Source of the DNA: Streptomyces sp. NBC_00102
GTDB taxonomy: Bacteria > Actinomycetota > Actinomycetes > Streptomycetales > Streptomycetaceae
DNA length: 64,000 bases
Reading direction: 5' to 3'
Assembly: GCF_026343115.1 (NCBI RefSeq)
Contig: NZ_JAPEMC010000001.1
Span: 868,001-932,000 of the forward strand
Made by a program: the position numbers and the translations under genes
Shown: positions 1 to 7,894 of the stretch, piece by piece
Position numbering within the stretch: position 1 is the first letter of the stretch
How the letters are laid out: each line of letters starts with the position of its first letter
Notes under the pieces: model-generated
Databases searched by the model: none
The model's input: only the letters and a program-made list of their open reading frames with translations
What the model was told of the DNA's origin: nothing

Positions 1-952
1 GCTGCACCGGCCGGTGGCCACCGACGTGCCCTTCGGTGTGGTGGCTCCCCCGCAGGCGTCCCAGCAGCTGATCGCCGGGCTGGACGGGCTTCCGGGCGGT
101 CCGCTGGACCCGCGCGCCGTCGACGACGCGGCCGAAGCGCGCCGGCAGATCATGAACCGTGAGATCGACGGCGCTCTGGTGGTGAACCCGTCCGGCACGA
201 CGGACACGGTGCTCGTCGCCTCCGGCGGCGGCTCCGCGCTCGCCACCTCCCTGGCGAGGATCACCACGGAGGTCATGGCCGAGCAGCAGCGTCGTGTGCG
301 GGTCGTGGACGTGGCCCCGGCCTCCTCGGACGACTTCGACGGGCTCTCGTCGTTCTACCTGGTCGTCGGCTGGTGCGTGGGCGGCTATCTCTGCGCCTCG
401 ATCCTCGCGATCAGCGCGGGCTCCCGTCCGGCCAACCTCCGGCGCGCGCTCATCCGCACCCTGGTCATGGCGGTGTACTCGGTCCTGGGCGGCATCGGCG
501 GCGCGGTCATCGTCGGCCCCGCCCTCGGCGCGCTGCCCGGAAGTTTCTGGGCGCTGGCGGGGCTGGGCGCGCTGGTCGTCTTCGCCACCGGCATGATCAC
601 CCTCGCCCTGCAGGCGCTGACCGGCATCGTCGGCATCGGCCTGGCCGTCCTGATCATCGTGATCGCGGGCAACCCGAGCGCGGGCGGCGCCTTCCCGCTG
701 CCGATGCTGCCGGACTTCTGGCGCGCGATCGGCCCGGCCCTGCCCCCGGGCGCGGGCACCTGGGTCGCCCGGTCGATCGCCTACTTCCGGGGCAACGCGG
801 TCACCGGCTCCCTGCTGGTCCTCTCCGCCTGGGCGGTGGCCGGTACGGCCCTGACGCTGCTGCTCTCCCTGCGGCGCAGGCGGACGGGCCCCGACGGCAC
901 CGTCCCGTCGGGGACCGCGGGAACGCCACCGGGGGGCGCGCACTCCGTGTGA
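1..952 (+). CDS. DUF3533/ABC-2 permease-like membrane protein, 5' end outside the window
   Basis: The open frame runs to the left edge of the window (the GTG at 14 is preceded in frame by further codons), so the N-terminus, probably including a first membrane segment, is missing. What remains is an extracytoplasmic-looking stretch of about 110 residues, then hydrophobic segments at about 113-135, 148-170, 176-200, 202-219 and 265-288 (counted from the GTG), and a short Arg-rich cytoplasmic tail. This layout, one large outer loop followed by a membrane bundle, matches the DUF3533 and YhgE/Pip-like relatives of ABC-2 export permeases. No ATPase gene is visible next to it. Substrate unknown. Family assignment is from recall of the fold layout. 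Confidence 0.7.
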   Translation, partial: LHRPVATDVPFGVVAPPQASQQLIAGLDGLPGGPLDPRAVDDAAEARRQIMNREIDGALVVNPSGTTDTVLVASGGGSALATSLARITTEVMAEQQRRVRVVDVAPASSDDFDGLSSFYLVVGWCVGGYLCASILAISAGSRPANLRRALIRTLVMAVYSVLGGIGGAVIVGPALGALPGSFWALAGLGALVVFATGMITLALQALTGIVGIGLAVLIIVIAGNPSAGGAFPLPMLPDFWRAIGPALPPGAGTWVARSIAYFRGNAVTGSLLVLSAWAVAGTALTLLLSLRRRRTGPDGTVPSGTAGTPPGGAHSV

Positions 953-1057
953 TCGCGAGTCCTCCGTGGGGCCCTCCGCGCTCGACGGCCGTGCGGGTCG
1001 TCGTCCCGCACCGGCGGCGGACGCGCGGGAGCCCCCGTCCGGAGGGCGGGTTCCACT

Positions 1058-1098
1058 GATCCCCGCAACACCCTGGAGTTCCAGGGGTTGCGGGGATC
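1058..1098 (+). promoter_or_regulatory. Hairpin covering the left end and translation start of the IS30 transposase
   Basis: 1058-1069 pairs perfectly with 1087-1098 (12 bp) and 1071-1077 with 1080-1086 (7 bp), leaving only A1070 unpaired and a very tight GT turn. The structure ends one base before the ATG at 1099 and includes the G-run that would act as ribosome binding site. In RNA read in from the upstream gene this would hide the start. In RNA begun inside the element only part of the stem would exist. Such protection from outside transcription is known for other insertion sequences (IS10, IS50); its use here is inference. Confidence 0.6.
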
Positions 1099-2478
1099 AT
1101 GGATTTTGAGGCGCTGAAGTCGAGGTTCTTCGAGGCGTTGGACGAGGCGGACGGCAGCGTCACCGGGGCGGCTCGGGCGGTAGGGGTGAGCCGGCATACG
1201 GCGGCCGGGTGGGCTCGCAAGGCCGGCATTCGTGGTCGTGGCAAGCCCAGCAGGGGCGGGCATCCCCGACGGGCGGAGTACGAGCGCCTTCGGGCGGCCG
1301 GGGTCCGACGCCGTGAGGCTGCGGTCCAGGCCGGTGTCCACCCGCGCACAGCCCAGGACTGGGACCGAGGCATTCGGCAGATCGGCCACTCACGTCTGCA
1401 TGCGGACGGCCGCTTGATCGACTATACGACTGGTGTGACCACCACCGTTGTGTCGGGGGGCCCGTCCCTGACCGCCGTCGAGGCCGATCTCCACCCCCGG
1501 TTCCTCACCGTGGCCGAGCGGGAGCTGATCGCCGACATGCGGCGCGAGGGCCACTCGCTGCGCGCGATGGGCCGGGCCCTGGGTCGGCCGGCCTCGACCG
1601 TCAAGCGCGAGATCGACACCCACTCGGCAGGCGGCACCTACCGCCCGCACCAAGCCCAGCGCGCATGGGCCAGGAGCCGGTCCCGCCCCAAGGAGTCCAA
1701 GCTCGCCCAGAAAGGTCCACTGCGCGACTTCGTCGCGGACCGGCTCCAGGAACGCTGGTCGCCCGAGCAGATCTGCAACGCTCTCCCCATCGAGTTCCCC
1801 GACGACGAGGGCATGCGGGTGAGTCCGGAGACGATCTATCAGGCGGTTTACGTCCAGGCCCGCGGCGGACTGCGCCGTGAAGTCGCGCTGGCGCTGCGCA
1901 CCGGGCGCACCCGCCGCAAGCCGCACCGAAGCCCGGACCAACGCCAGCGCCGGTTCGTCGACGAGATGGTGATGATCTCTGAGCGGCCCGCCGAGGTCGA
2001 GGACCGGGCGGTCCCCGGCCATTGGGAAGGCGATCTGATCGTCGGTCCCCGGAGCGCGAGCGCGATCGTGACTCTGGTCGAGCGCTCCACCCGCTACGTC
2101 ATGCTCGGACATCTGCCCGGCGGACACACCGCCGAGGAGGTGCGCGACGTACTGGTCCCGCTGATCCGGACCCTGCCCGCACACCTGCGTGGCTCACTGA
2201 CCTGGGACCAGGGGTGCGAGATGGCCGCCCACAAGCAGTTCACCGTGGCCACCGGAGTCCCCGTCTACTTCTGCGACCCCCACTCTCCCTGGCAGCGCGG
2301 GTCGAATGAGAACACCAACGGTCTGCTGCGGCAGTACTTTCCCAAGGGCACCGACCTGTCCGTCCACAGCCCCGAAGACCTCGAACACGTCGCCCAGCAA
2401 CTCAACGGCCGGCCACGCAAGACGCTCGGCTGGAGAACCCCAGCCGAGCGCCTGCGTGCTCTACTGACAACCGCATAG
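1099..2478 (+). CDS. IS30-family transposase
   Basis: This 459-residue DDE transposase moves the element at 1058-2500. The N-terminal ~100 residues hold helix-turn-helix segments with an actinobacterial-type extension, and a second HTH (RRMGHSLRAMGRALGRPAST-like region, about 150-180) precedes the catalytic core. The catalytic residues are D312 in GHWEGDLIVG, D370 in TWDQG and E404 in SNENTNG. The D-E spacing of 33 is the IS30 signature, as is the following LLRQYFPKGTDL block. The frame is full length with no stops or frameshifts, so the enzyme is probably active. The ATG at 1099 sits directly on the left-end hairpin, and no free Shine-Dalgarno sequence is visible. Confidence 0.92.
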   Translation: MDFEALKSRFFEALDEADGSVTGAARAVGVSRHTAAGWARKAGIRGRGKPSRGGHPRRAEYERLRAAGVRRREAAVQAGVHPRTAQDWDRGIRQIGHSRLHADGRLIDYTTGVTTTVVSGGPSLTAVEADLHPRFLTVAERELIADMRREGHSLRAMGRALGRPASTVKREIDTHSAGGTYRPHQAQRAWARSRSRPKESKLAQKGPLRDFVADRLQERWSPEQICNALPIEFPDDEGMRVSPETIYQAVYVQARGGLRREVALALRTGRTRRKPHRSPDQRQRRFVDEMVMISERPAEVEDRAVPGHWEGDLIVGPRSASAIVTLVERSTRYVMLGHLPGGHTAEEVRDVLVPLIRTLPAHLRGSLTWDQGCEMAAHKQFTVATGVPVYFCDPHSPWQRGSNENTNGLLRQYFPKGTDLSVHSPEDLEHVAQQLNGRPRKTLGWRTPAERLRALLTTA

Positions 2479-2598
2479 GCCATCAGGTGTTGCGAGGACC
2501 CCAAGAATCCGCCGAGCGGACGGGGGCTCGACGCGTCACGGGGTCACGGGGTCACGGAACGCGCCACCGTCCGGACCCGTGGGACCGGAAGACCGGGC

Positions 2599-3498
2599 TC
2601 AGAAGACACTGACTCCGTACGCGCTCAGTGCTTCGGTGACGGGCTGGAAGAAGGTCGTACCGCCCGAGGTGCAGTCGCCGCTGCCGCCCGAGGTGAGGCC
2701 GATCGCCAGGGTTCCGGAGTAGAGCGGGCCGCCGGAGTCGCCGGGCTCGGCGCACACGTTGGTACGGATCAGGCCGGAGACGATCTCCCCGTTCCCGTAG
2801 TTCACGGTGGCGTTGAGGCCGGTCACCGTACCGCTGTGGATGCCGGTGGTGGAGCCGCGGCGGGTCACGGACTGGCCGACGGTGGCGTTGGCCGCGCCGG
2901 TGATGTCCACGCTGCCCACGGTGCCGCTCTTGGTGACGCTGCTGTTGGTGTACGTCACCAGGCCGTAGTCGTTGCCCGGGAAGCTGGATCCCGAGGTGGT
3001 GCCGAGCGTGGTGGTGTGGGCCGAGTTGGACCACCAAGTGCCCGCGCCGTCGGTGCAGTGGCCGGCGGTCAGGAAGTAGTAGGTGCTGCCGCTGCGGACG
3101 TTGAAGCCGAGCGAGCAGCGCCAGCTGCTCGCGTAGATCGCGTCGCCGCCCGAGATCAGCTTGCTGAAGGTGCCGGCCGTGCGCTCGATGCGCAGGGCGC
3201 CGGCCTGGTCGCCCGCGCTGTCCTTGATCTTCGCGATCTCGGCCTGGGTGACCGTGCTGTCGACGGTGACGACGAGTCGCTTGGTGGCGGGGTCGACGCT
3301 CCAGGCGGTGCCCGGGACGTCCGCGGTGAGCACGGCGTCGCTCGCGGCGGTCAGCTGGGCGGTGCTGTACGTTCCGGCCGAGTCGGCGTTGGCCGCGGGG
3401 ACGGCGAGCGCCGCTACGGCGACCAGACCCGCCGCGACGGCGACGGCCCTGCCGCGTCTGGCGATGGTGCTGCGGGGGGTGGTGCGCTTGATCCTCAC
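2599..3498 (-). CDS. sprB: Streptogrisin B-like secreted serine protease (S1 family, alpha-lytic type)
   Basis: This is a secreted chymotrypsin-like endopeptidase made as a 299-residue pre-pro-enzyme, the length I recall for S. griseus SprB. GTG at 3498 was chosen over the ATG at 3513 because GGAGGA lies 8 nt before it and overlaps the upstream ATG. A signal peptide ends near an ANA site at about residue 38. A pro-peptide of about 75 residues acts as folding chaperone and inhibitor, and the mature enzyme starts at I115 (ISGGDAIY). The catalytic triad is H147 (TAGHC), D177 (NDYG) and S255 (GDSGG). Cys pairs at 128/148 and 249/276 fit the two family disulfides. It probably degrades extracellular protein during development or nutrient scavenging. 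The gene is convergent with the IS30 element. Confidence 0.93.
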   Translation of the reverse strand: MRIKRTTPRSTIARRGRAVAVAAGLVAVAALAVPAANADSAGTYSTAQLTAASDAVLTADVPGTAWSVDPATKRLVVTVDSTVTQAEIAKIKDSAGDQAGALRIERTAGTFSKLISGGDAIYASSWRCSLGFNVRSGSTYYFLTAGHCTDGAGTWWSNSAHTTTLGTTSGSSFPGNDYGLVTYTNSSVTKSGTVGSVDITGAANATVGQSVTRRGSTTGIHSGTVTGLNATVNYGNGEIVSGLIRTNVCAEPGDSGGPLYSGTLAIGLTSGGSGDCTSGGTTFFQPVTEALSAYGVSVF

Positions 3499-3694
3499 TT
3501 CGCGTTCCTCCATGGGGGGATCAGGGGCCCGTCCGTGGGGTGGCGGACCCGTGAGGCGCAGTCAGGCGTTGGGCTTCCGACACGCGTTCGCTATGCGGAT
3601 GCCGTGTTCCTGACAAGCGCTGGTTGGGAGTATTTGGGACCGGCCGCGCGCGGCGCAAGGGCGCCTTTCGGCCGCCCCGGACCGTCCGGAACGG

Positions 3695-3733
3695 AAAAAC
3701 GCCCCGACCCCGGCAGCGCACGGGCTGCCGGGG
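3695..3733 (-). terminator. Intrinsic terminator of the 3.7-10.6 kb operon
   Basis: A 9-bp GC stem (3708-3716 with 3725-3733) is followed, read on the minus strand, by a short spacer and a run of five Ts (complement of 3695-3699). It lies just after the stop of the DUF1684 gene and before the protease promoter region. Confidence 0.65.
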
Positions 3734-3755
3734 CCGGGGCCCGGGTGACGCCGGC

Positions 3756-4541
3756 TCAGCCGTCGAGCCGCTTCCGCTCACCGGCGGGGACGGCGATCGG
3801 GAGGGTGTTGCCCGGCGGCGGGAAGGGGCAGATGAAGTGATCGGCGAAGGCGCACGGCGGCAGCAGGGAGCGGTTGAAGTCGACCGTCACCGAGCCGTCC
3901 GCCGCCGGGGCGGCGGGCCGCAGGAAGCGGAACCGGAAGCTGCCGTCACCGCTGGTCGCGTCGGCGAAGACGATCCACAGCGAACCGCCCGGCTCGACCG
4001 CGGCGTGCAGCGTGAACTCGCGTCCATCCACAACGAACGTTACTTCGCCCGCGAGTTGGAGACCCCGTTCGACGCCGTCCGCGTTCTCCACCCGGACCGT
4101 GCGGTCCGCGTAGCCGCGGAAGGTGCCGGGCAGGCTCCAGCGCGCGTCGTATCCGGTCGCCTCGATGGACCGGAACGCGTGCCGGGCCGGGGCCGCCGGA
4201 TCGAAGTCGCGGACCGCCCAGAGACCTTCGCGGCGGAGCACGACGAGGCGCCGTTCGCCGAGGGCCACCCGGGCGTCGTCGACCGGTCCGAGGTCGGGTC
4301 CGAGGCGGACGTCGCCGGTGAGCGGCTTGCCGTCGACGGTCAGACCGTCCTGTGCGCCGGCGGTCAGGACGAGATCGTCACCGTCCGCGCGCCACTCTCC
4401 CGGGACGGCCGGAATTCGCCCTTCCGGGTAGTCGGCGAGCCAGTGGGTACCGGCCAGGGAGAGCGGCCCGTAGGGCGCGGCCGTCGCGGCGACGCGCCCC
4501 TCGTGCCAGCTCTGCCATTCCTGCTGTGCGTCCGTGCTCAT
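3756..4541 (-). CDS. DUF1684 domain protein
   Basis: A 261-residue soluble protein. The C-terminal signature FNRSLLPPCAFADHFICPFP followed by PPGNTLPIAVPAGE is the hallmark of the DUF1684 family. The N-terminal half contains the usual WR..R and WLADYPEGR-type motifs. There is no signal peptide or membrane segment. The biochemical function of the family is unknown. It is the last gene of the minus-strand operon, 4 nt after the monooxygenase stop, so it is almost certainly co-translated with the two flavin monooxygenases. A role in handling a small organic substrate or product of that pathway is inference. The conserved Cys/His pair in the signature could bind a metal. Confidence 0.85.
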   Translation of the reverse strand: MSTDAQQEWQSWHEGRVAATAAPYGPLSLAGTHWLADYPEGRIPAVPGEWRADGDDLVLTAGAQDGLTVDGKPLTGDVRLGPDLGPVDDARVALGERRLVVLRREGLWAVRDFDPAAPARHAFRSIEATGYDARWSLPGTFRGYADRTVRVENADGVERGLQLAGEVTFVVDGREFTLHAAVEPGGSLWIVFADATSGDGSFRFRFLRPAAPAADGSVTVDFNRSLLPPCAFADHFICPFPPPGNTLPIAVPAGERKRLDG

Positions 4542-4545
4542 GCGC

Positions 4546-5844
4546 TCAACCTTTCCATACGGGTTCGGCCAGCCCGAGGTGTGCCCGCAGGGTGGAACCG
4601 GTGTACTCGGACCGGAACGCGCCGCGTTCCTGGAGGAGGGGGACGACCCGGTCGACGAAGTCGTCCAGGCCGCCCGGGGTGAGGTGCGGTACGAGGATGA
4701 AGCCGTCCGCCGCCTTCTGGTCGACGAAGGCGGTCAGTCCGGCCGCCACGGTCTCCGGGCTGCCGACGAAGGACTGCCGGGTGGCGCTCTCGATCACGGT
4801 CTCCCGGATGGAGAGCCCCTTCTCCTCCGACAGCGCCCGCCACTTCGCGGCCACGGCGAACGGGTCGGCGACCCGGACCCGGCCCTGTGCGAACCCGGAG
4901 TCCGGCTCCGGGTCGATGTCCGGGAAGGGCCCGTCGGGATCGTAACCGGAGAGGTCGCGGCCCCAGACCTGTTCGAGGGTGAGGATCGCGTTCTGCGGGG
5001 AGACCTGGAGGCGGCGGATCTCGGCGGCGTACTGCTGGGCCTCCGCGTCGGTGTCGGCGACCACGACCGTGACGCCGGGCATGATCTTCAGGTCGTCGGG
5101 GCCCCGCCCGTACGTCGCCAGCCGCCCCTTGACGTCGGCCCAGAACGCGCGCCCCGCCTCCAGGGTGCCGTGCCGGGTGAAGATGACGTCGGCGGCCGAG
5201 GCCGCGAACTCGCGGCCCTCGTCCGAGTCCCCGGCCTGGATGACGACCGGGTGCCCCTGCGGGGAGCGGGGGACGGTGAACTCGCCGGAGACGTCGAAGT
5301 GCGTGCCGTGGTGGGCGACCGGACGGGGCATCCCGTCCGGCGTCCAGGAATCCCACAACTCCCGTGCCGTGGAGACGAATTCGGCGGCCCGGGTGTAACG
5401 GTCGGAGCGGTCGAGGAAGCCGCCGCGGCGGAAGTTCTCACCCGTGAAGGCGTCCGAGGAGGTGACCACGTTCCACGCCGCGCGCCCCCCGCTGAGATGG
5501 TCGAGGGTGGCGAGGCGGCGGGCCAGCTCGTACGGCTCGTTGAAGGTCGCGTTGACGGTGGCGGCGAGCCCGAGCCGGTCGGTGACGGCGGCGAGCGCGT
5601 TCAGCACGGTGAGGGACTCCGGCCGCCCGACCACGTCGAGGTCGTGGACGCGCCCGTCGTACTCGCGCAGCCGGAGCCCTTCCGCGAGGAAGAAGAAGTC
5701 GAACTTGCCGCGCTCGGCGGTCCTCGCCAGGTACTCGAAGGAGGCGAAGTCGATCTGGCTGCCGGACCGGGGGTCCGACCAGACCGTGGTGCTGTTGACG
5801 CCCGGGAAGTGGGCGGCCAGATGCATCTGCCGGTGCCCGGTCAT
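4546..5844 (-). CDS. LLM-class flavin monooxygenase, NtaA/DmoA/SnaA type
   Basis: A 432-residue TIM-barrel flavin monooxygenase that would use reduced FMN supplied by a partner reductase to oxidise, and probably cleave, a small organosulfur or amine compound. Family landmarks are HLAAHFPGVNSTTVW near the start, the EYLARTAERGKFDFFFLAE block, the SGGRAAWNVVTS flavin-contact motif, and SPQGHPVVIQAGDS before the C-terminal half. The length is typical of NtaA-like enzymes. The start ATG at 5844 overlaps the stop of the preceding monooxygenase (ATGA), implying coupled translation. Substrate not determinable from sequence. The transporter and Cys-rich leader peptide in the cluster point to sulfur. 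Confidence 0.88.
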   Translation of the reverse strand: MTGHRQMHLAAHFPGVNSTTVWSDPRSGSQIDFASFEYLARTAERGKFDFFFLAEGLRLREYDGRVHDLDVVGRPESLTVLNALAAVTDRLGLAATVNATFNEPYELARRLATLDHLSGGRAAWNVVTSSDAFTGENFRRGGFLDRSDRYTRAAEFVSTARELWDSWTPDGMPRPVAHHGTHFDVSGEFTVPRSPQGHPVVIQAGDSDEGREFAASAADVIFTRHGTLEAGRAFWADVKGRLATYGRGPDDLKIMPGVTVVVADTDAEAQQYAAEIRRLQVSPQNAILTLEQVWGRDLSGYDPDGPFPDIDPEPDSGFAQGRVRVADPFAVAAKWRALSEEKGLSIRETVIESATRQSFVGSPETVAAGLTAFVDQKAADGFILVPHLTPGGLDDFVDRVVPLLQERGAFRSEYTGSTLRAHLGLAEPVWKG

Positions 5845-6917
5845 CGCCGCTCCCCCGCCGTCCGGGCGAGCGCGTAGCGGCTGGCGGGGCGCGCGAGGCC
5901 CAGGTGCTCGCGGAGGGTGTGGCCGGGGTGGAAGGTGCGGAAGAGACTGCGGTGCTGGAGGAGGGCCACGGTGCCGTTCACGATCCTTTCGAGGTCGCGG
6001 GCCGGAGTGATGGGGGTGAGGTGGAACCCGTCCGCCGCGCCCGCCCGGTACCACTGGGAGATGAGCTCGGCGAGGTCCACCGGACCGCCCCGGAAGTAGG
6101 TGCCGTGGCCGGCCAGCGGCGGGCCGCTCTCCAGCCCCGGCTCGGGTGCGGTCTCCGCGTCGCCGAGGTCGACCGCGAGCGCGACCAGCACCCTCAGTTC
6201 GCGTGCGGAACGGCCGTGCGCGGCGGCCAGCCGGTGGACGTCCGCGCGGGCGGCGGCGGCCTGTTCGGGCGAGGTGGCCCGGATGTGCACGACGTCCGCG
6301 TGGCGGGCCGCCACCGCCCGGGCGGGGGCGGTGGTGCCGTCGATCACCGTGACGGGCCGCCCCTGAGGGGGCCTCGGCACGATGGCGGGGCCACGGACCG
6401 AGAACGCCTCGCCCTCGAAGTCGATGTGGTGCACCTTCTTCCGGTCGATGAACCGGCCGGTGGCGGTGTCCCTGATCTCGGCGTCGTCCTCCCAGCTGTC
6501 CCAGAGCCGGGCGCCCGCGTCGGCCGCCTCCCCCGCCTCGCGCCACAGGGCCTCGGCGGGCGCGGTGGTACGCCGGCCGAAGAGCCGGGCCACGGCCTCG
6601 GTGGTCGAGACGTCGGCGGTCCAGCCGGCCCGGCCCCGGCTCACCCAGTCCAGGGTGGCGACGGCGGACGAGACGTGGAAGGGCTCGGTGTGCGTGGTGT
6701 CGACCGTCGGGACGAGTCCGATCCGATCGGTGACGGGCGCGATCCGGGCGAGTACGGAGAGCGCGTCGGGTCCGGGCCGGGCGAAGGAGTCGCCGAGGGT
6801 CACGTAGTCGAGGGCGCCGCCCTCGGCGAGCCGCGCCAGACCGAGGTAGTGGTCCGGCTCGTACCGGGGCGGGCCGCCGATCTCGGCGGCCAGATGGAGG
6901 GGTCTGCCGGTGGTCAT
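5841..6917 (-). CDS. LLM-class flavin-dependent oxidoreductase
   Basis: A second, more divergent luciferase-like monooxygenase of 358 residues. It keeps the family start (LHLAAEIGGPP), the ARLAEGGALDYVTLGDS block, the VSRGRAGWTADVS motif that corresponds to the flavin-binding SGGR.GW region, and PPQGRPVTVIDG. It is shorter than the downstream paralogue and shares its C-terminal LFRTFHPGHTLREHLGL ending. It probably acts on a different step or substrate of the same pathway. ATG at 6917. 157 bp separate it from the ATPase gene upstream, with no clear terminator between them. Its stop overlaps the next start by 4 nt. Confidence 0.85.
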   Translation of the reverse strand: MTTGRPLHLAAEIGGPPRYEPDHYLGLARLAEGGALDYVTLGDSFARPGPDALSVLARIAPVTDRIGLVPTVDTTHTEPFHVSSAVATLDWVSRGRAGWTADVSTTEAVARLFGRRTTAPAEALWREAGEAADAGARLWDSWEDDAEIRDTATGRFIDRKKVHHIDFEGEAFSVRGPAIVPRPPQGRPVTVIDGTTAPARAVAARHADVVHIRATSPEQAAAARADVHRLAAAHGRSARELRVLVALAVDLGDAETAPEPGLESGPPLAGHGTYFRGGPVDLAELISQWYRAGAADGFHLTPITPARDLERIVNGTVALLQHRSLFRTFHPGHTLREHLGLARPASRYALARTAGERR

Positions 6918-7074
6918 GCGAGCCTTCCGGGATCTGATCGATGGGGGGTTTGGCTGGCGGTTCGAAGCGGGTGCGGGGCGGTCGGTCGGGCAGCCCGGGC
7001 GGGACCCGTCCAGGTCGCGGCGGCGAGGTGCCGTAGCTGTCGTCGCGCACCCACCAGGGACTGCGGGACAGCCC

Positions 7075-7857
7075 TTAGAGCACCTTGGAGAGGAAGGCGC
7101 GGGTGCGTTCGTGGGCGGGGCGGTCGAGCACCTCGGCGGGCGGCCCCTGCTCGACGATGCGCCCCTCGTCCATGAAGACCACGGTGTCGGCCACCTCGCG
7201 GGCGAAGCCGATCTCGTGGGTGACCACGATCATGGTGGTTCCCTGCTGCGCCAAGTCCTTGATCACGTCGAGGACTTCGCCGACGAGTTCGGGGTCGAGC
7301 GCGGAGGTCGGCTCGTCGAAGAGGAGGAGCTTCGGCTCCAGCGCGAGGGCACGGGCGATGGCGACCCGCTGCTGCTGCCCTCCGGAGAGCTGACGGGGGT
7401 AGGCCTGCGCCTTGTCGGAGAGGCCGACCCGCTCCAGCAGCCGCTCGGCCGAGGCGATCGCCTCGGCCCGGGGGCGGCGCAGCGCGGAGACGGGCGCCTC
7501 GATGATGTTCTCCACCACCGTGAGGTGGGGGAAGAGGTGGAAGCTCTGGAAGACGAAGCCGATCCGGGTGCGCCGGCGCAGCACCTCGCGCTCGCGCAGT
7601 TCGTACAGCTTGTCGCCCTCCCTGCGGTAGCCGATGAGGTCGCCGTCCACGGTGATCCAGCCGCGGTCGGCCTTCTCCAGGTGGTTGATGGTGCGCAGCA
7701 GGGTGGACTTGCCGGAGCCGGAGGGGCCGAGGACGACGGTCACCTCGCCGGGCCGGACGGTGAGGTCGACGCCGCGCAGCACCTCGGCCGAGCCGAAGCT
7801 CTTGTGCAGGGCGCGGATCTCGACCATGGGCGGCGTTTCGGTGGTGGTGAGCGGCAT
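7075..7857 (-). CDS. Amino-acid type ABC transporter ATP-binding protein
   Basis: A 260-residue ATPase of the polar amino acid (PAAT) family that energises import with the permease at 9736-10632 and the lipoprotein at 11178-12110. Walker A is GPSGSGKST, the Q-loop is VFQSFHLFPHLTV, the signature is LSGGQQQRVAIARAL, Walker B is LLFDEPTSALDPE, and the switch His is in VVTHEIGFA. ATG at 7857 has GAGGG 7 nt upstream. The frame continues upstream only as a GC-rich artefact. All catalytic motifs are intact. The gene follows the FAD/NAD(P)-binding protein gene after 37 bp in the same operon. Confidence 0.95.
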   Translation of the reverse strand: MPLTTTETPPMVEIRALHKSFGSAEVLRGVDLTVRPGEVTVVLGPSGSGKSTLLRTINHLEKADRGWITVDGDLIGYRREGDKLYELREREVLRRRTRIGFVFQSFHLFPHLTVVENIIEAPVSALRRPRAEAIASAERLLERVGLSDKAQAYPRQLSGGQQQRVAIARALALEPKLLLFDEPTSALDPELVGEVLDVIKDLAQQGTTMIVVTHEIGFAREVADTVVFMDEGRIVEQGPPAEVLDRPAHERTRAFLSKVL

Positions 7858-7894
7858 GGTGTTCCCTCGGACGTGTTGCGGGCGGCGGGCGTTG

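Larger units (their letters stand above)
1058..2500 (+). mobile_element. IS30-family insertion sequence, apparently intact
   Basis: A single transposase gene is flanked by imperfect 15-bp inverted repeats: 1058-1072 (GATCCCCGCAACACC) and 2486-2500, whose reverse complement is GGTCCTCGCAACACC (13 of 15 identical). The element is about 1.44 kb. It lies in the gap between the DUF3533 gene and the convergent protease gene and breaks neither. I could not identify a target duplication with confidence; IS30 elements make only 2-4 bp. The left repeat is part of a longer hairpin described separately. Confidence 0.75.

Noticed and set aside
1..3500. Larger genomic island or prophage around the IS30 element
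   Set aside because: Only one element is present; no integrase, tRNA, phage gene or base composition change is seen.
5845..7050. Long N-terminal extension of the second monooxygenase
   Set aside because: This frame lies over the first monooxygenase gene in another phase. The ATG at 5844 in the ATGA overlap is the natural start.
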